Assembly: GCA_023525715.1 (NCBI GenBank)
Contig: JAKNSD010000060.1
Span: 186,001 to 250,000 of the forward strand
Reading direction: 5' to 3'
Length of the DNA: 64,000 nucleotides
From: Cichorium intybus
Taxonomy: Eukaryota; Streptophyta; Magnoliopsida; Asterales; Asteraceae
Part shown: positions 15,822-28,600 of the stretch, in pieces
Numbering within the stretch: position 1 is the stretch's first letter
How the letters are laid out: each line of letters begins with the position of its first letter
Notes under the pieces: model-generated
The model's input: the letters and a program-made list of their open reading frames with translations, nothing else
Told to the model about the DNA's origin: nothing
Databases searched by the model: none
Position numbers and translations under genes: made by a program

Positions 15822-16769
15822 CATACTAGCTGCGTACCCGCGCAATGCGGCGGCGGCAAATCATTTCGTTTCGGCAATTACTTTTTAGGTTTTAGGTTGC
15901 AGATGGGAGGGGGAGTTGGCGAATATGAGAGTGATTAATTTCTTTTCGGGCAATTGATTATCTTTCCAACGATATAGGGGACAGTAAAAACCCAGAGTGT
16001 GGGACCAAAAATGGAAAAAACTTTTAGAAATCGGTTTGCAACTATAGGGATATTTTGCAATGAAATGATAAATAGAAGTAGAATGTTATAATCTGAACAA
16101 AAGACAAAGTAAACAATGGGGTAAGGGGCAATGTACTAAAGTTTATGTGTGTGCAGCTTCAATAGTTGCGGCTTCATATAGCTTTGTCAAATCTTTGATA
16201 CACGATATATCCTGGAAAATGTCAAAATATGGTTATAAAATAGTTTATCCAATAAAAGGAAAAATAGTCTTTTTGTAGTTGAAAAGAATCAACATGAGCT
16301 TCTAGGAATATTTGGTAATTGGTTCGGAACAGTGGTCCAAAATAATGTTGTTTATGCAAAGATAGATGATGTCAGACTATCTATGATTCTTTTTATTGTA
16401 ATTTGTTTTACCTGTTAGCCTAAAAAACATGGGATTCACATGTAATTAACTCCACCAGCCTCAAGGGTAGGCTCGTCATTTTAAATGAACATCTATAATC
16501 TTTGTCTGATTGTAAGTCCATTAAACACATCCTACAACAAACGATTGAACTTGCATCATACCAAAAATAAATACTATAATTACTCAAACATATGATCCAC
16601 CAAATCAGCTCCTTCGGCTCTAATACAACTAATATTAAAGTAGACATTATACATGCTTGTACCACACATGCACAACTAAGAAATCGCAAAATATAAAAAA
16701 ATACAAAGAAACACACTCAAGTGCAAAATATTAAAAAAAACAAAGAAACACAGTCAAGTGTCAAATTTT

Positions 16770-17300
16770 GAAAATCCAAAAAACTTGGTGGGAGTTAAGT
16801 TTCAAAAATTTCAGATTTTGAAAATTTTGAAAATCCGAAAAACTTGGGCGGGAGCTAATTTTCAAAATTTTCAAATTTTGAAAATCCGAAAAGTTTAGAC
16901 GGGAGCTAAGTTTCAAAATTTTCAAATTTCAAAACTTTTTAAAATCGTTCAAATTTTCAGACTTTTCAAACTTTTGACTTTTCAAATTATTCAAAATTTT
17001 CAAACTTTTAAGATAGATCAATTTTAAAAAATTTCAAAATTTGCAAATTATTCAAATTTCCGAAATTTTCAAACTTTTCAAAATTTTCAAATTTTCAAAT
17101 TTCGAAAATTTTCAAATGATTCAAAATTTTCAAAATTATTCAAATTATCAGACTTTCAAATTATTGAAATTTCCGAATATTTCAAATTTTCAAAGTTTCA
17201 AATTATTTAAATTTTCAAAATTTTAAACTTTTCAAATTATTCAAAATTTTCAAATAATTCAAAATTTCAGAATTTTCAAACTTTCAATATTTTCAAACTT
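16770..17300. repeat. Low-complexity TTTTCAAA-type repeat inside the Helitron
   Basis: Dozens of variations on AAATTTTCAAA with short variable spacers. The early part has three longer units of about 60 bp, each with TCCGAAAA or TCCAAAA, then (A)CTTGG or GTTTAGA and GGGAGCTAA (or GGGAGTTAA). ORFs across it have Phe/Lys-rich composition from the repeat and are not genes. Confidence 0.8.
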
Positions 17301-17634
17301 TTAGTTTATTGTCCGTTTTATAATCTTTATGTTAACAACATATTGCAACTCTCAAAATAAAATTAAGTAATATTAATTAATCTTTCTGTTAATAAAATGG
17401 TGGGTACCGATGGAGAGATCAAACTTAAACTGTAACCAAATTCTCAAAATAAAATTAAGTAATATAAATGAAAGTACGATGCCATATTAAACAACAACTT
17501 TAGAGTGCATTAGTAACAAGAACATGTTGTCTTCAAAGACAATGACTTCATTAGTAATAAAGATATAACAAGGTTGTGAATTTTTTTTAAGTAGGATGCT
17601 AGTATAACAAAAAACTGGAAGTACGATGTTATAC

Positions 17635-17898
17635 CATATATGGAGACCATGAATTCTCCACCTCTGATTCTCCTTGATAAGTGTAGGATGAGCCATGGTA
17701 GTGCAGATCTGAAAGAACAACCACCTGAAACAGAATGAAAAGTAGCATTGGTTCAAATTTGAGATCATATATTTTAGGGAACAAAGTTGCAAAAATCAGC
17801 TATACCCAACGACCCAAAATAATCAATTTATTTGGAACAGAACAGTGACCAGATTGCAAGCCGACATGTACTTTTAAGTCTATGTTGGAATTCAAAAC
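17635..17898 (-). pseudogene. Two captured exon-like pieces in the Helitron, source gene unknown
   Basis: On the minus strand, 17898-17806 is a 93 nt open stretch preceded by TTACAG and followed by GTATAG. Next, 17724-17635 is a 90 nt open stretch preceded by TGTTTCAG and followed by GTATAA. Both lengths are multiples of three, and both read without stops in the same phase, giving about 31 and 30 codons. The intervening 81 bp would be a short intron. I do not recognise the encoded protein. Helitrons are known to carry host gene fragments, which fits. Confidence 0.45.
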
Positions 17899-18299
17899 CT
17901 GTAATTCACATTATAGAAAAAAAGAATATTAAATGATTAAAAAATCATGAAAATAGCCTAAAATTTCTCAACTGTAAAGACCCCAAAGCAACATGCTTTA
18001 ATGAATAGCAAACGATAAGATCTACATTTTAAAGAAAAAAGTGCAAAAACAAATTCTAGAAGAAAGTATAAAAAATGAAAATGAATTTGTCAACAAAAAC
18101 TCCTCTTCAACTTTGTCTTTGAAACTAAGTACATTGCTATTTGTCTCATTAGATCTAACCTCCTCCAACAATTTTTTTCTCTCGGCTTCAACTCAGGCTG
18201 TCAAGGCAAAATCAAACCTGGTATTTACAAAAAAAAATGATAACCAGCAAACTGTTATTTCCAAAAAACTTGAAGAAGTCAACATATAAACCAAAAACA

Positions 18300-18612
18300 A
18301 TAACATTTATGAGGACCAAAACTATCAAAAATTTCAAATCGTTCAAAAGGACCAAAACTGTCAAAATTTTGCATATCTATCAAAAGGACCAAAACTGGCA
18401 ATGTTAGTCTAAAGTACATTGCCATTACTTTCAAAAGGTCCAAAGCTGTCAAAAAAATTTAGATCTTTCAAAAGGATTACCTTGACATTTAGTCTTAAGT
18501 ACATTGCCATTACTCATCACATTAGTCTAAAGTACATTGCTATTACTCATCACATTACCATTACACATCACATTACCTTGACATTTAGTCTAAAGTACAT
18601 TGACATGCTGGA
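18300..18612 (+). repeat. Interleaved short repeats in the Helitron
   Basis: The word AAAGGACCAAAACTGTC recurs around 18310-18460, and AGTCTAAAGTACATTGCCAT with the linked ATTACTCATCACATTA recurs three or four times around 18408-18600. The pattern suggests repeated short slippage or duplication. ORFs here follow the repeat. Confidence 0.7.
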
Positions 18613-18629
18613 AAAGTTTTAAGCACATG

Positions 18630-18803
18630 TTGAATGAACTTCACAGCTACTAATCCATGAGAAACTGCCCATAACAGATTCAATATCGTGTACCATCCTG
18701 CAATATGTGTAAAAGTTAAAAAAAAATATGAAGTTTTCAGGGGTAAATTAGTCCATGAACTTACCAGTGGATGATGTTGCAGCAAATGATAAGTAGCATA
18801 CAA
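18630..18803 (-). pseudogene. Captured gene fragment with a GT-AG intron, unidentified
   Basis: On the minus strand an upstream open piece ends CATCCACTG at 18765. It is followed by GTAAGT (18764) and, 67 bp later, TTGCAG ending at 18698. The downstream piece from 18697 continues open for about 28 codons with a hydrophobic stretch (residues like ILNLLWAVSHGLVAVKF). The exact donor and acceptor consensus suggest a real spliced gene as source. I do not recognise the family. The fragment lies wholly inside the Helitron. Confidence 0.4.
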
Positions 18804-20153
18804 AATCGGAGCTTTGCATTCCGCTTGTACCAGAATATATGAAAAATAAACCTAAAACCTTATTGGAAAATCAAACCCAATTTTGAACAACAAATCAAAA
18901 GCTAAATCTGAAAAGCAAACCGAAATGTAAACTAAAATCCAACAAGAAATCGATGAAACTAAAATCTGATACAAAAATCTTAAAAATCAAAATTCAAACG
19001 TATTCTTAATATCTAACCTAAACCCAAACGTAAAGAGAGAAGAGACCAGATGCAGTGCGATGTTGGTGAGACTGGAGCATTTGGCCGGTGAAGTCAGAAG
19101 AGACGGCGGTTGGTGGCCGTGACGTAAAGATCTGCTTTGGTTTCCACCGATGCAGATCGGCTTTGGTTTACACCACTGCAGATCGTGTAGTGGCCGTGAC
19201 GTTTCCAGCCAAGCGAGCTTTTGGTAACGACCGCTGCAGAACCGCCTTCACGTAAAGAGTGGCTATGGTTTCCACCGTTGCAGATCCGCCTCCATGTGAC
19301 GTTTCCATTGAAGCGAGGTTTTGCTGGAACACCCGACATCGATTCACGTCCCTTCTATCTCTCAATATTTTAGATCTGAGATCTATTTAACGCCCGACCA
19401 CCACCATTTCTTATCCGCTAGCATCACTGTCACAATTTATTTAGTGGGGTAAAGGTACCAAATCAGAAACATTAAACCCAAAATCGTGATCTTATGGTTT
19501 TTCTGTAGTGGTGATGCGCTTAGTTTAAGTAAGCAAAAAAGAGGGATTAAGAGGTGCAATGGTGGTGCTGTGTTGAACCTGGTCTAGTTCTACATCTATG
19601 GTCCGATTCATCAGCGAACATCAGATGGATGATTTTGGCAAAGAAGTTGAACTAAAGGTAGCCCTTTTTGGAAGAGGAATTGGAATAGCGGCGTTTGCGT
19701 GCGGTGGTTAATGGAGCGAATGTGGTGCTCAGAAGAGTGTCTATCGGTAGCTAAAGGTTGTCGTACGCGACGGTGCACGTGGTAGCTCTGCTTCGTTCAT
19801 CTATGTATCTTCCGATGGTGGACCGATTGTGGCGTTGGTGGCCCGATTGGGGAGGTGGTAGCATGAGTAAATGGAGGAGGCGGTGATTAGGGTTGTCGGG
19901 AGATCAAAGAAGGAGAGAGAATGTGAGAGAGGGTTTCAAATTTTGAAATGGAGATTTCATTTTTCAAATTGTGAAAGTGAGATTTCAGTTTTTGTTTGCC
20001 CGCTTAATGTTCCTTGTCGGCTGAAAATCACGCGTGTTGGCCGGTTACAGCATTAAGGGTTGTACAGTCTTAAAAATTAAGGCAATTGTGCATAAAGGGG
20101 TTGTAATTTATATATGGTTTATAGTATACTATAGATACACACACACACACACA

Positions 20154-21657
<1,504 letters not shown>

Positions 21658-21972
21658 GAATACATTAATAATTAGACGAGGAAGGTTTTTTTTTATTGGG
21701 AATACCTGAAATTTGTGTGGAAGCCATTAATTGTGTATAAACGAATGTGACATGTTCATGTAATATGATAAACAGGAGATAGCTTACAAGATAACATAAA
21801 GTACGAATCCTAAAATAAAGTTATAGGAGTGGATATTCTGATCTCATTTTACAGTAATTTCATATTTAAAATATTTGAACATTAACCTGCAACTCCAAGA
21901 CGAGCCCTTATATCTAAAAAAGGTAGGGCTGTGCTTTGATGATTTAAGCGATCCACTAGACGTATGAATTAA

Positions 21973-22938
21973 CTAAGCTGCTGATAAACTAGAGAACGGA
22001 TTAAAAAGTGGTCTTTTGGGAGCCATGGTAAAAGGTTTGCTGGTGGAGACAGGATTGGTGTCTCCAATCTGTTCACATGACGGACACATGGTGAGGGTGG
22101 CCGCCGGCAGCTGCATGTAGATGGGTTGCGTCATTTTTTGTATTTTCAGTTCTTGAACCTCTTGCCGGAGTCTTTGATTCTCATCTGTTAATCTGTTACA
22201 GCATTTCTTTAAGTACTCGCAATCCACCTCCGTTTGCTTCAATTTCGTTCTAAAATTCAGAGGGAAAAAAAACAAAGATATTGTTCTTCAGCTCAATGAT
22301 GTTAATATCAAAATATCTGACAACTTCTAGAAGTCAAAATTCGGTTATCTAGAGAAAACAAAACAATACCTGGCCCTCCTGTTTTGGAACCAAACTTCAA
22401 CTTGTCTGGGCCTTAGCTTTAGGTCCCTTGCAAGCTTTTGCTTTTGTTGCTGCTAATATTCAACATCAAACACTGTTAGATGGTTTCAAATTCATGCGAC
22501 TGATATGATACTACATGATTGATAAAGTTTTTCTCTAAAAGATAAAGAAATTACAGGGCTCAAAGTGGTATGTAGTTTAAAGGCTTCCTCAAGTAGTCCA
22601 GACTGAGCTTTAGTTAACCTGAGTTTCTTCCTACCATTAACACTAACATCTTCATCGTCTTCACCATCTTCACCACTTGTATTAATCGCTCCTCCTCTCT
22701 CTGATTCTTCGCTTGCGACCTCTCTTTCTCTCTTTACACTCGCATTAGAGAATGATGAGCCACCACCGGCACCACCACATGAATCACCGGAAAGAGCCAA
22801 GCTTAGCGATGGCTCAAGAGGGTGATCGAAACTCAGGTCAAGTTTCTTGGTGGGCCTCGTCGTCTTTTCAGCAACGGATGATGAATTAAGGCCTAGTTCT
22901 AGTACTGGTTCAGCGTTGGCAAACCCATGGAAACCCAT
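21973..22938 (-). CDS. Class II homeodomain-leucine zipper transcription factor, HAT22/HAT9-like (3 exons)
   Basis: Nuclear DNA-binding regulator. Exons on the minus strand: 22938-22555, 22449-22370 and 22249-21973; introns of 105 and 120 bp, both GT-AG. The spliced CDS is 741 nt, 246 aa, a usual length for small family members. Visible parts: N-terminal LELGL and LSLAL (EAR-like repression motifs), acidic linker, homeodomain about residues 102-161 with WFQNRRA in helix 3, zipper leucines at 168, 175, 182 and 189, and CPSCE at 210-214, the redox-type motif that marks class II. Family members bind CAATNATTG-type sites and usually repress, in shade and hormone responses. The first intron lies after the Pro of TTLSP, as I remember for this family. 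No defects are seen. The exact orthologue is not determined. Confidence 0.93.
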
Positions 22939-23200
22939 TTGAATCTTTGAATTAAAATATGAGATTGAAGTGTAGAAGGAGAAAGTACGGTGGGATGGAA
23001 AAATGGGATATATGAAGGAGAAAAAGGAGCGAATATAAGAAATAATTGGTGGTTATGATTATTAATATCGACATAAATGAATGGTAAAAAAACGAATATG
23101 TGTGTGAGAAAACAATTATTTCCAAAGAAATAAAAGTCTAATTTCTCTTTATACAAACATGTAACTATAAATACTACTCCAAGAACATTGACTTTTAGCG
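22939..23200 (-). promoter_or_regulatory. Presumed promoter and 5' UTR of the HD-Zip II gene
   Basis: A TATA-like TATAAAG lies on the minus strand at 23153-23147, about 210 bp before the start codon, which would give a 5' UTR near 175-180 bp. Two near-matches (8 of 9) to the HD-Zip site CAATNATTG occur at 23040-23048 and 23113-23121, suggesting possible self-regulation. This is motif inference only. Confidence 0.3.
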
Positions 23201-24015
23201 ACTGAGATCTATCATTAGATAAAACACTCTTGGCTTAGAATTTTGATAAAAAATCTAGACTTATTATTTTTAAGATATTATCTGTTAGAGGATAAAATCC
23301 AATATGATCTAACAAGATATTTGATGACCAATACGTCTATTGCGAAGATGCTGAATAGTTAAAGAAACTTCGACGTTACTCTCTTCAATGATAATGATGC
23401 CCATCATCGGATAAAATACTTTCGGCTTAGGCTAAAGGGTGTGTATGACTTCCATGACAACCCAAGACACCCGACACGTCAGCGCCATGCTAAATAGTTA
23501 TAGAAACTTCGACGTTACGCTCTTCAATCGTTTCGTGTGGGTTTTCGCAAATAAATATGACCGTAAAATATATTCACAAAAAGCATACATACTTTCTCGA
23601 GCGGTTTTTGCCGACATCTGCAAGTATTCGTCCACGGCGTCAAAAGATTACCCATAACCCAAAAGACGAAGAGCCGGTCCACATTTTTGGTATGGCGTAA
23701 AACCCCTTTTGCCTCGTCCGTCGTATCGCAATTGGAAAAGTTCGTAGTTGGCTTCCAAATCGTGTGCGATCCGTAGAACATTGCTCGGCTCAAACGAAAC
23801 CGATTTTTAAAATCCTTGTCGTCATACACGCAATCGTCGGAAAAATAGTCGCGAACAAATTTTTGGTGTCCTTCTTCGCTGTTTCTATTTTTCGCCGCTA
23901 ATCGCCGCCTTTTTTCCGGAGTTTCCGCTTGGTTGACGAGAATATTTGCGACTTCCATCATTGCCGCGAAGACCATCCCATCACCCGAGTCGTCTGAATC
24001 CGAATGGAAATCCAT
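23201..24015 (-). pseudogene. Broken PIF/Harbinger-type transposase, N-terminal part
   Basis: An ORF of 163 codons starts at 24015. It has an acidic start, an Arg/Asn-rich stretch and then a DYFSDD...FKNRFRLSRAMF segment typical of the N-terminal region of plant Harbinger-derived nuclease proteins. Soon after that segment the reading frame shifts by one base: homologous-looking sequence continues in the next frame (including a TPYQKC-like piece), and an in-frame stop follows. The DDE catalytic part is not found. Downstream, a 40 bp phrase with AACTTCGACGTTAC is present twice (about 23353-23396 and 23486-23528). The annotation covers decayed coding sequence, not a functional enzyme. Confidence 0.6.
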
Positions 24016-24080
24016 ATGAATTTATATGTAGAGAGAAAGTGTAGTTTTGTAGTTGTGTGTTTATGTGTGTTTGAAATGTG

Positions 24081-24212
<132 letters not shown>

Positions 24213-24239
24213 GTCAAAATTTAAAAAAAAAACTGAATT

Positions 24240-24454
24240 TTTTTTTAAATTGCAACGGTAAAAAACGGTAACATTTTGAAATCGTCAGACGTCTTCACAC
24301 GTGCGCAGGATGGCGACCCAGGGACGCAGACGCTCAAGAAAACGGGGTGGGGGGGGGGCCCGGGGAGGAGAGGCGGTGTTTGCCGCGTCCTCCGTTGTAA
24401 TGTGGCAAGACGCGGTGTGTGCGCGTCCGGCACACCGCACAGTCTTAACATGTC
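24240..24454 (-). mobile_element. GC-rich end region of the Harbinger-like element
   Basis: Unusually GC-rich for this window, with a G10 run and GGCCCGGGG near 24345-24366. On the minus strand the sequence near 24450 reads TTAAGACTGTGCGGTGTGCC. This could be a TTA target plus element end, but I found no matching opposite end. It is annotated as the 5' end of the element because it directly precedes the broken transposase. Confidence 0.35.
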
Positions 24455-25007
24455 TATTCCGTAAGATAAAAGAGAGCAAATTTAAATGCAACACCCATAA
24501 ATCATTTAGATGTTTGAAGTTAGGAGTATATTTAACCCAACATTTAGGTTGATTTTGTCCAACTGAATGAAAATACGTATTTGGTTCGACACCATAACAT
24601 TTTTATGTCGACACCATTATATTTTTATGTTGGGGGTCTATGGCGGATCCAAACAATTACTTTACTAATCCAAACATGTCATAACCGATGCAAAGCAAAA
24701 CCAAAAAAATATCAAACACTTTGTTACATAAACAAGTATAATACCCATCAATGAAACGGATAACAAACTAGCTAGGATAAGAAAACACGATAAGATGTCT
24801 AATAACGAGAGCAACATAAACCAAGATAAAGTAAATGTAAATGACAAGCAAATAAACTACAACACGAGAATTTGATGTGGTTTCACAATCGGGGTGATTG
24901 TGTACATCCACAACCAAAAACATGTGACTTATATTATTAAGCAACAATCAAACTAGGTTACAAATCACTTACAAGTGACCGAAACAAAGATACAAAACTT
25001 TTAGTTA
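24455..25007. other. Intergenic, nothing recognised
   Basis: Contains a small repeat of GTCGACACCAT (near 24587 and 24608). No gene is supported. Confidence 0.5.
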
Positions 25008-25700
25008 GCGTTTGATATGCTATAATCGGAGAGAGAATGGAATAGAGCATTTCGTTTGAATGAAAAAAAATCATGTTTGGTTGCTCGAATGAATGAAATT
25101 AAGCATTCTTCATGGGATATGATTCGTTCTCTTGGCTGAATTTTATTTCATGGGTGAATGGTGTTTTTTTTCATTCCCTCGGGGAATAAAATGTTATATA
25201 ATACAATTAAGTTATTTTTTTCTTATAATGCTCGATAAATATTAATCTTTTTAAAAATTTCAAAGTTCTTTAAATAATTTTTTACTTTTAAAAATTAAAT
25301 AATTTTTTATCATATTTATATTTTAAGATTTATAGTATATTGTTCTCTTTATTTTGTAACTTGTTTTAAACTGTAGATAACTCTTTTTCAACTATTTTTG
25401 TGCATAGAGTATGTATTTTGAAAGAAATAAAATATGTTTATATGTAATTTATTTAAAGATATATACTTATTTAACAAAAAAATATTTTATAAAATAATAA
25501 ATTCTCTTTATTTATCAAATGTACTTTATTTAGGTTTTTATATATTAATAAAAAACAATATGTTTGAATAACTTATTTCATTCATTTGAGCCAACCAAAC
25601 ATGACAATAGAATATAATGATTCATTCTATTACGTTGCTCATTCTATTATGTCGTCCCTTCCGTTCCTTCATAATTTCATTTCGTCGTACCAAACAGACC
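25008..25700. mobile_element. Degenerate TIR element, about 693 bp (Tourist-like candidate)
   Basis: The left end GCGTTTGATATGCTATAATC and the right end, reverse complement GGTCTGTTTGGTACGACG, share a GTTTGRTA-type start. Flanking triplets are TTA (25005-25007) and TAA (25701-25703), a one-base mismatch to a Harbinger-type target duplication. The interior contains GAATGAATGAAAT-like and CATTC words in both orientations near both ends. No ORF. Low confidence, because the TIRs are weak. Confidence 0.35.
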
Positions 25701-27768
25701 TAATCTTCAAACATATCATCAAGGAGAAAGAAGACCAAGAATTAGATCAAAAATGACCCAAAATATGTCTTAAATCGGCTTAACAATAACTCGGTGTTAG
25801 TTTGTTGCTAGTTCAAGTCGTATAAAGAAGTAGCTAGAATCATGTATTTCTTTTTTCTTCTGGCGAGGCTCAAATTTACTAAACGATTGTGAATATGTAA
25901 CATTGTGTATCACCAAAAAATCATACAATCTAATAAATTGCATGTCAAAATATTTTTAGATTTATCATCTTCTCCAATATATAAGTTTTTATTTAGAAAA
26001 ATCATCACCTCAACTTTTAATTGTTAAAACATATTTTATGAATTCAAAAACTAAAAGTGTTACCCTGATTCTGGAATTACAATAAAGTTTAATAATAGGT
26101 CACTGTAGCAGTATCAAATCATTGGACAACATGATAACGAAATGTTAAATTCACACAATAAATTATTTTTGATTTACAAAATCAAAAGGACAAGTCATTG
26201 ACCATAGCCCGTTCACCACATTTAATTTGCTGATGGGTCAAACAGTTGGAAGTGGGTTCCTAACTGGTTATGGATTTTCTTAATACGATATCCGGCATAA
26301 GTGGTTTCCTGACTGGTTAGGGATTCTCTTGATGCAATCCTTAAATCTTTAATTGAGAAAGAAATCCTTATTTTGAATAATAGGGTTTTAAAGTGGATGA
26401 ACTAAGTGATGAAAAAGTGATTGTATTAGCTTGGAGGATATGGTTGTTTAAGCTCCCCGGGAAGTCGAATATCTCCAAAAGAGGTATCGTCCAAGATCTT
26501 CCACATGGCTTCTTGATTGAAATATGAGAAGTCTATCAAACTACAAAGGTGTTCACCCTATTGTGATGGTAGTTTGGAAAGCTAGAGATTTGAGGATCTT
26601 TCAACCTGTTACAATTTTGATACCCAATATGTTATACGTTTTAACTTTATTTATTGTGGTTGAGCATAGATCTAAATTTCTTTTATAGACCGATTAGGTT
26701 TATAAGGTGGGATTTCAAGGGATTAAAAGTATATGGCAACACAAACGCACTCAAATATTTTCATAATCGTAATTATATATTTTTTGATCTCCATTATCAA
26801 TCCAAGACCAATAATCTTGGTATCGCGTCAATCTAATTCTTCAAAAATCAACAACCTACACACTAAGAAACCAATGTTTAAAGACTAAAACAATGTTCCA
26901 TCAGGAATCAATGAATTATGAATGGATCAAATCATAATAACCATTAATGTGATGAAGGGGATTGGCATCGGGTTCAAAGTAGAGATATATAAAGTGACAT
27001 GGAATATATTACCAAAGGGATTCAAGACTCTTCTAGTTTTCTCATAAATACGTCGATTACACTTTGGTTACTACCATCCCTAATTTATTTTACTTTAAGA
27101 ACTTTTCAAAAGGCATGCCAAATAAGGAGTCATGGAAAAAAATTGAAAATTTTTGTAGTGTGATTGATGATGTCTAGGAAAATTGAGTAAAATTGGCAAA
27201 CAACAAGGCTTTGTAATATCAAAAGGATCGATCATGTGGAATTCTTGCTTATTTCGCTAAACTCCACATGGTTTTGGTATTTTAAACTCTTAATTTATAT
27301 GCTAAAAGTGAATGGTGGTCTTCGACAACATTACACAGATGCTTTTAAAGGACTTTGACATTTGTGAAAGTACCGATGAATCTAGAAATCAAGTGATGTA
27401 ATATACCTTATTTTAGACATGATATTTATCATTCTTTAGAAGTACTCTTATTCGAGAATGCTACTTCGTTACATGCCTTTCCAAATATGGAATTCGTTTG
27501 TACTATTAAATGGTTCCTAACATCTCGATTAAGTACTTGGATGGATCCTTAATGATCTTACAATTCCCAATTGTCGAGCATTTTATTAATTTAGAAGGAT
27601 AAAATTCTTTTTTGATGCTCTTAAGCCTTGGGATACAAATAATATGATTGATGAGATCTTAGTTCAATACTAAGGAAATTATAGTCTTAGTTTAGACCTC
27701 TAACACGTTCATTTTGATTAGAAGCAAATGAGGTGATGTTTTAGTTTGAGATCCTTACCCTATGTGTA
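25701..27768 (+). other. Decayed sequence, possibly LINE 5' part
   Basis: A repeated phrase with TTCCTAACTGGTTA / TTCCTGACTGGTTA occurs near 26258 and 26307. Frames are heavily interrupted, and I cannot align the segment convincingly to any family. It may be the upstream part of the decayed LINE whose reverse transcriptase remains lie at 32.7-33.8 kb. Confidence 0.3.
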
Positions 27769-28600
27769 ACACACCAAATTTTACCATATGGATTAGCATG
27801 CATAATAGGAAATTATTTTCAATAATGTCAATGTCCAATGTGGAAGTCTTATCCAATATACAATATGAGTGGAAACTAGTCTAAAGTAGGGGTTAAACCT
27901 TCACCAAGCCATAAAGAAGCCCAAACAAAATTACAATTATACATAATCCAAAAGTAATGCATAATTCTTCTTTCATACCAATTCTCAATAAGTCTCTTCA
28001 ACTTAACATCTAGAAGCCTCTTCAGGGAAATTAAGTCCTCTAAGCTACAACCAAGCACCTAGATATGTGTCACATAAAATGATATGTAAGACAATATATC
28101 TCATGAGATAAATAGGTTTTGAAAATAATTATGTGCGTTTCAAAACATTTCCCTTCAAAATCATTTTTCCTTTGAAACCATGTCATTACAAAACATTTTT
28201 CAAATCCTTAGTTTAAGACCTTTTCCTATTTGAAACTTTCACTTCGCACTTCATTTAGACAAAGTGTATGCAATGAATGATAAAAATGTTAATATACACT
28301 TCTTGTATAAGATACATATTTCAAAACAATTTTTTTGAACATAAGTATAATCTTTTATTCATAAGAAGCTCATTTTAGAAAACATTTCAATAAATTTATG
28401 AGATGTAACCCAAAATGGGTAAAAGTCGTTATGTACTTACCTTAGGAGGTTAAAGTTAACTTTAAGTTACATCAACCTTCACTTCCAACTTGTCCTTCAT
28501 TGAGTTTCAAATTTCCATGGGTCAAAGATACATATTAAGTATCATCATAACACTAACTAGCACCCAATGTTCTTTTCCAATATATTCTCTTAACTTTTTT
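27769..28600 (+). mobile_element. LTR-like fragment starting TGTAACACACC
   Basis: It starts TGTAACACACC at 27769 or nearby, similar to the TGTAACATCC starts at 9998 and on the minus strand at 4481. The interior phrase ATGTACTTACCTTAGGAGG near 28431 and the general composition fit a Ty3-type LTR. No second end or TSD was found. From about 28600 to 30000 the sequence is AT-rich and unassigned. Confidence 0.3.

Larger units (their letters stand above)
15826..20135 (-). mobile_element. Non-autonomous Helitron, 4310 bp
   Basis: On the minus strand it starts TCTATAGTATACTATAAACC at 20135 and ends with CTAG at 15829-15826. Just before the end is an imperfect GC-rich hairpin (about 15836-15853, with CCGC and GCGGG arms around ATT). 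The outside bases are A and T, as expected for Helitron insertion at AT without target duplication. No Rep/helicase ORF is seen, so it depends on another Helitron. It contains exon-like pieces with consensus splice sites (17635-17898 and 18630-18803), low-complexity TTTTCAAA repeats (16770-17300) and other repeats. Terminal features are direct; the capture interpretation is inference. Confidence 0.75.

Noticed and set aside
17041..17226. Phe/Lys/Asn-rich 61-codon ORF
   Set aside because: It follows the TTTTCAAA low-complexity repeat inside the Helitron.
19094..19365. Overlapping minus-strand ORFs of 65 and 81 codons
   Set aside because: They lie over imperfect 50-60 bp repeats of a CTTTGGTTTCCACC...GCAGATC phrase; no domain and no splice support.
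24245..24552. Several overlapping ORFs in the GC-rich block
   Set aside because: They occur in both strands because of low stop-codon density in GC-rich DNA; none has a recognisable domain.
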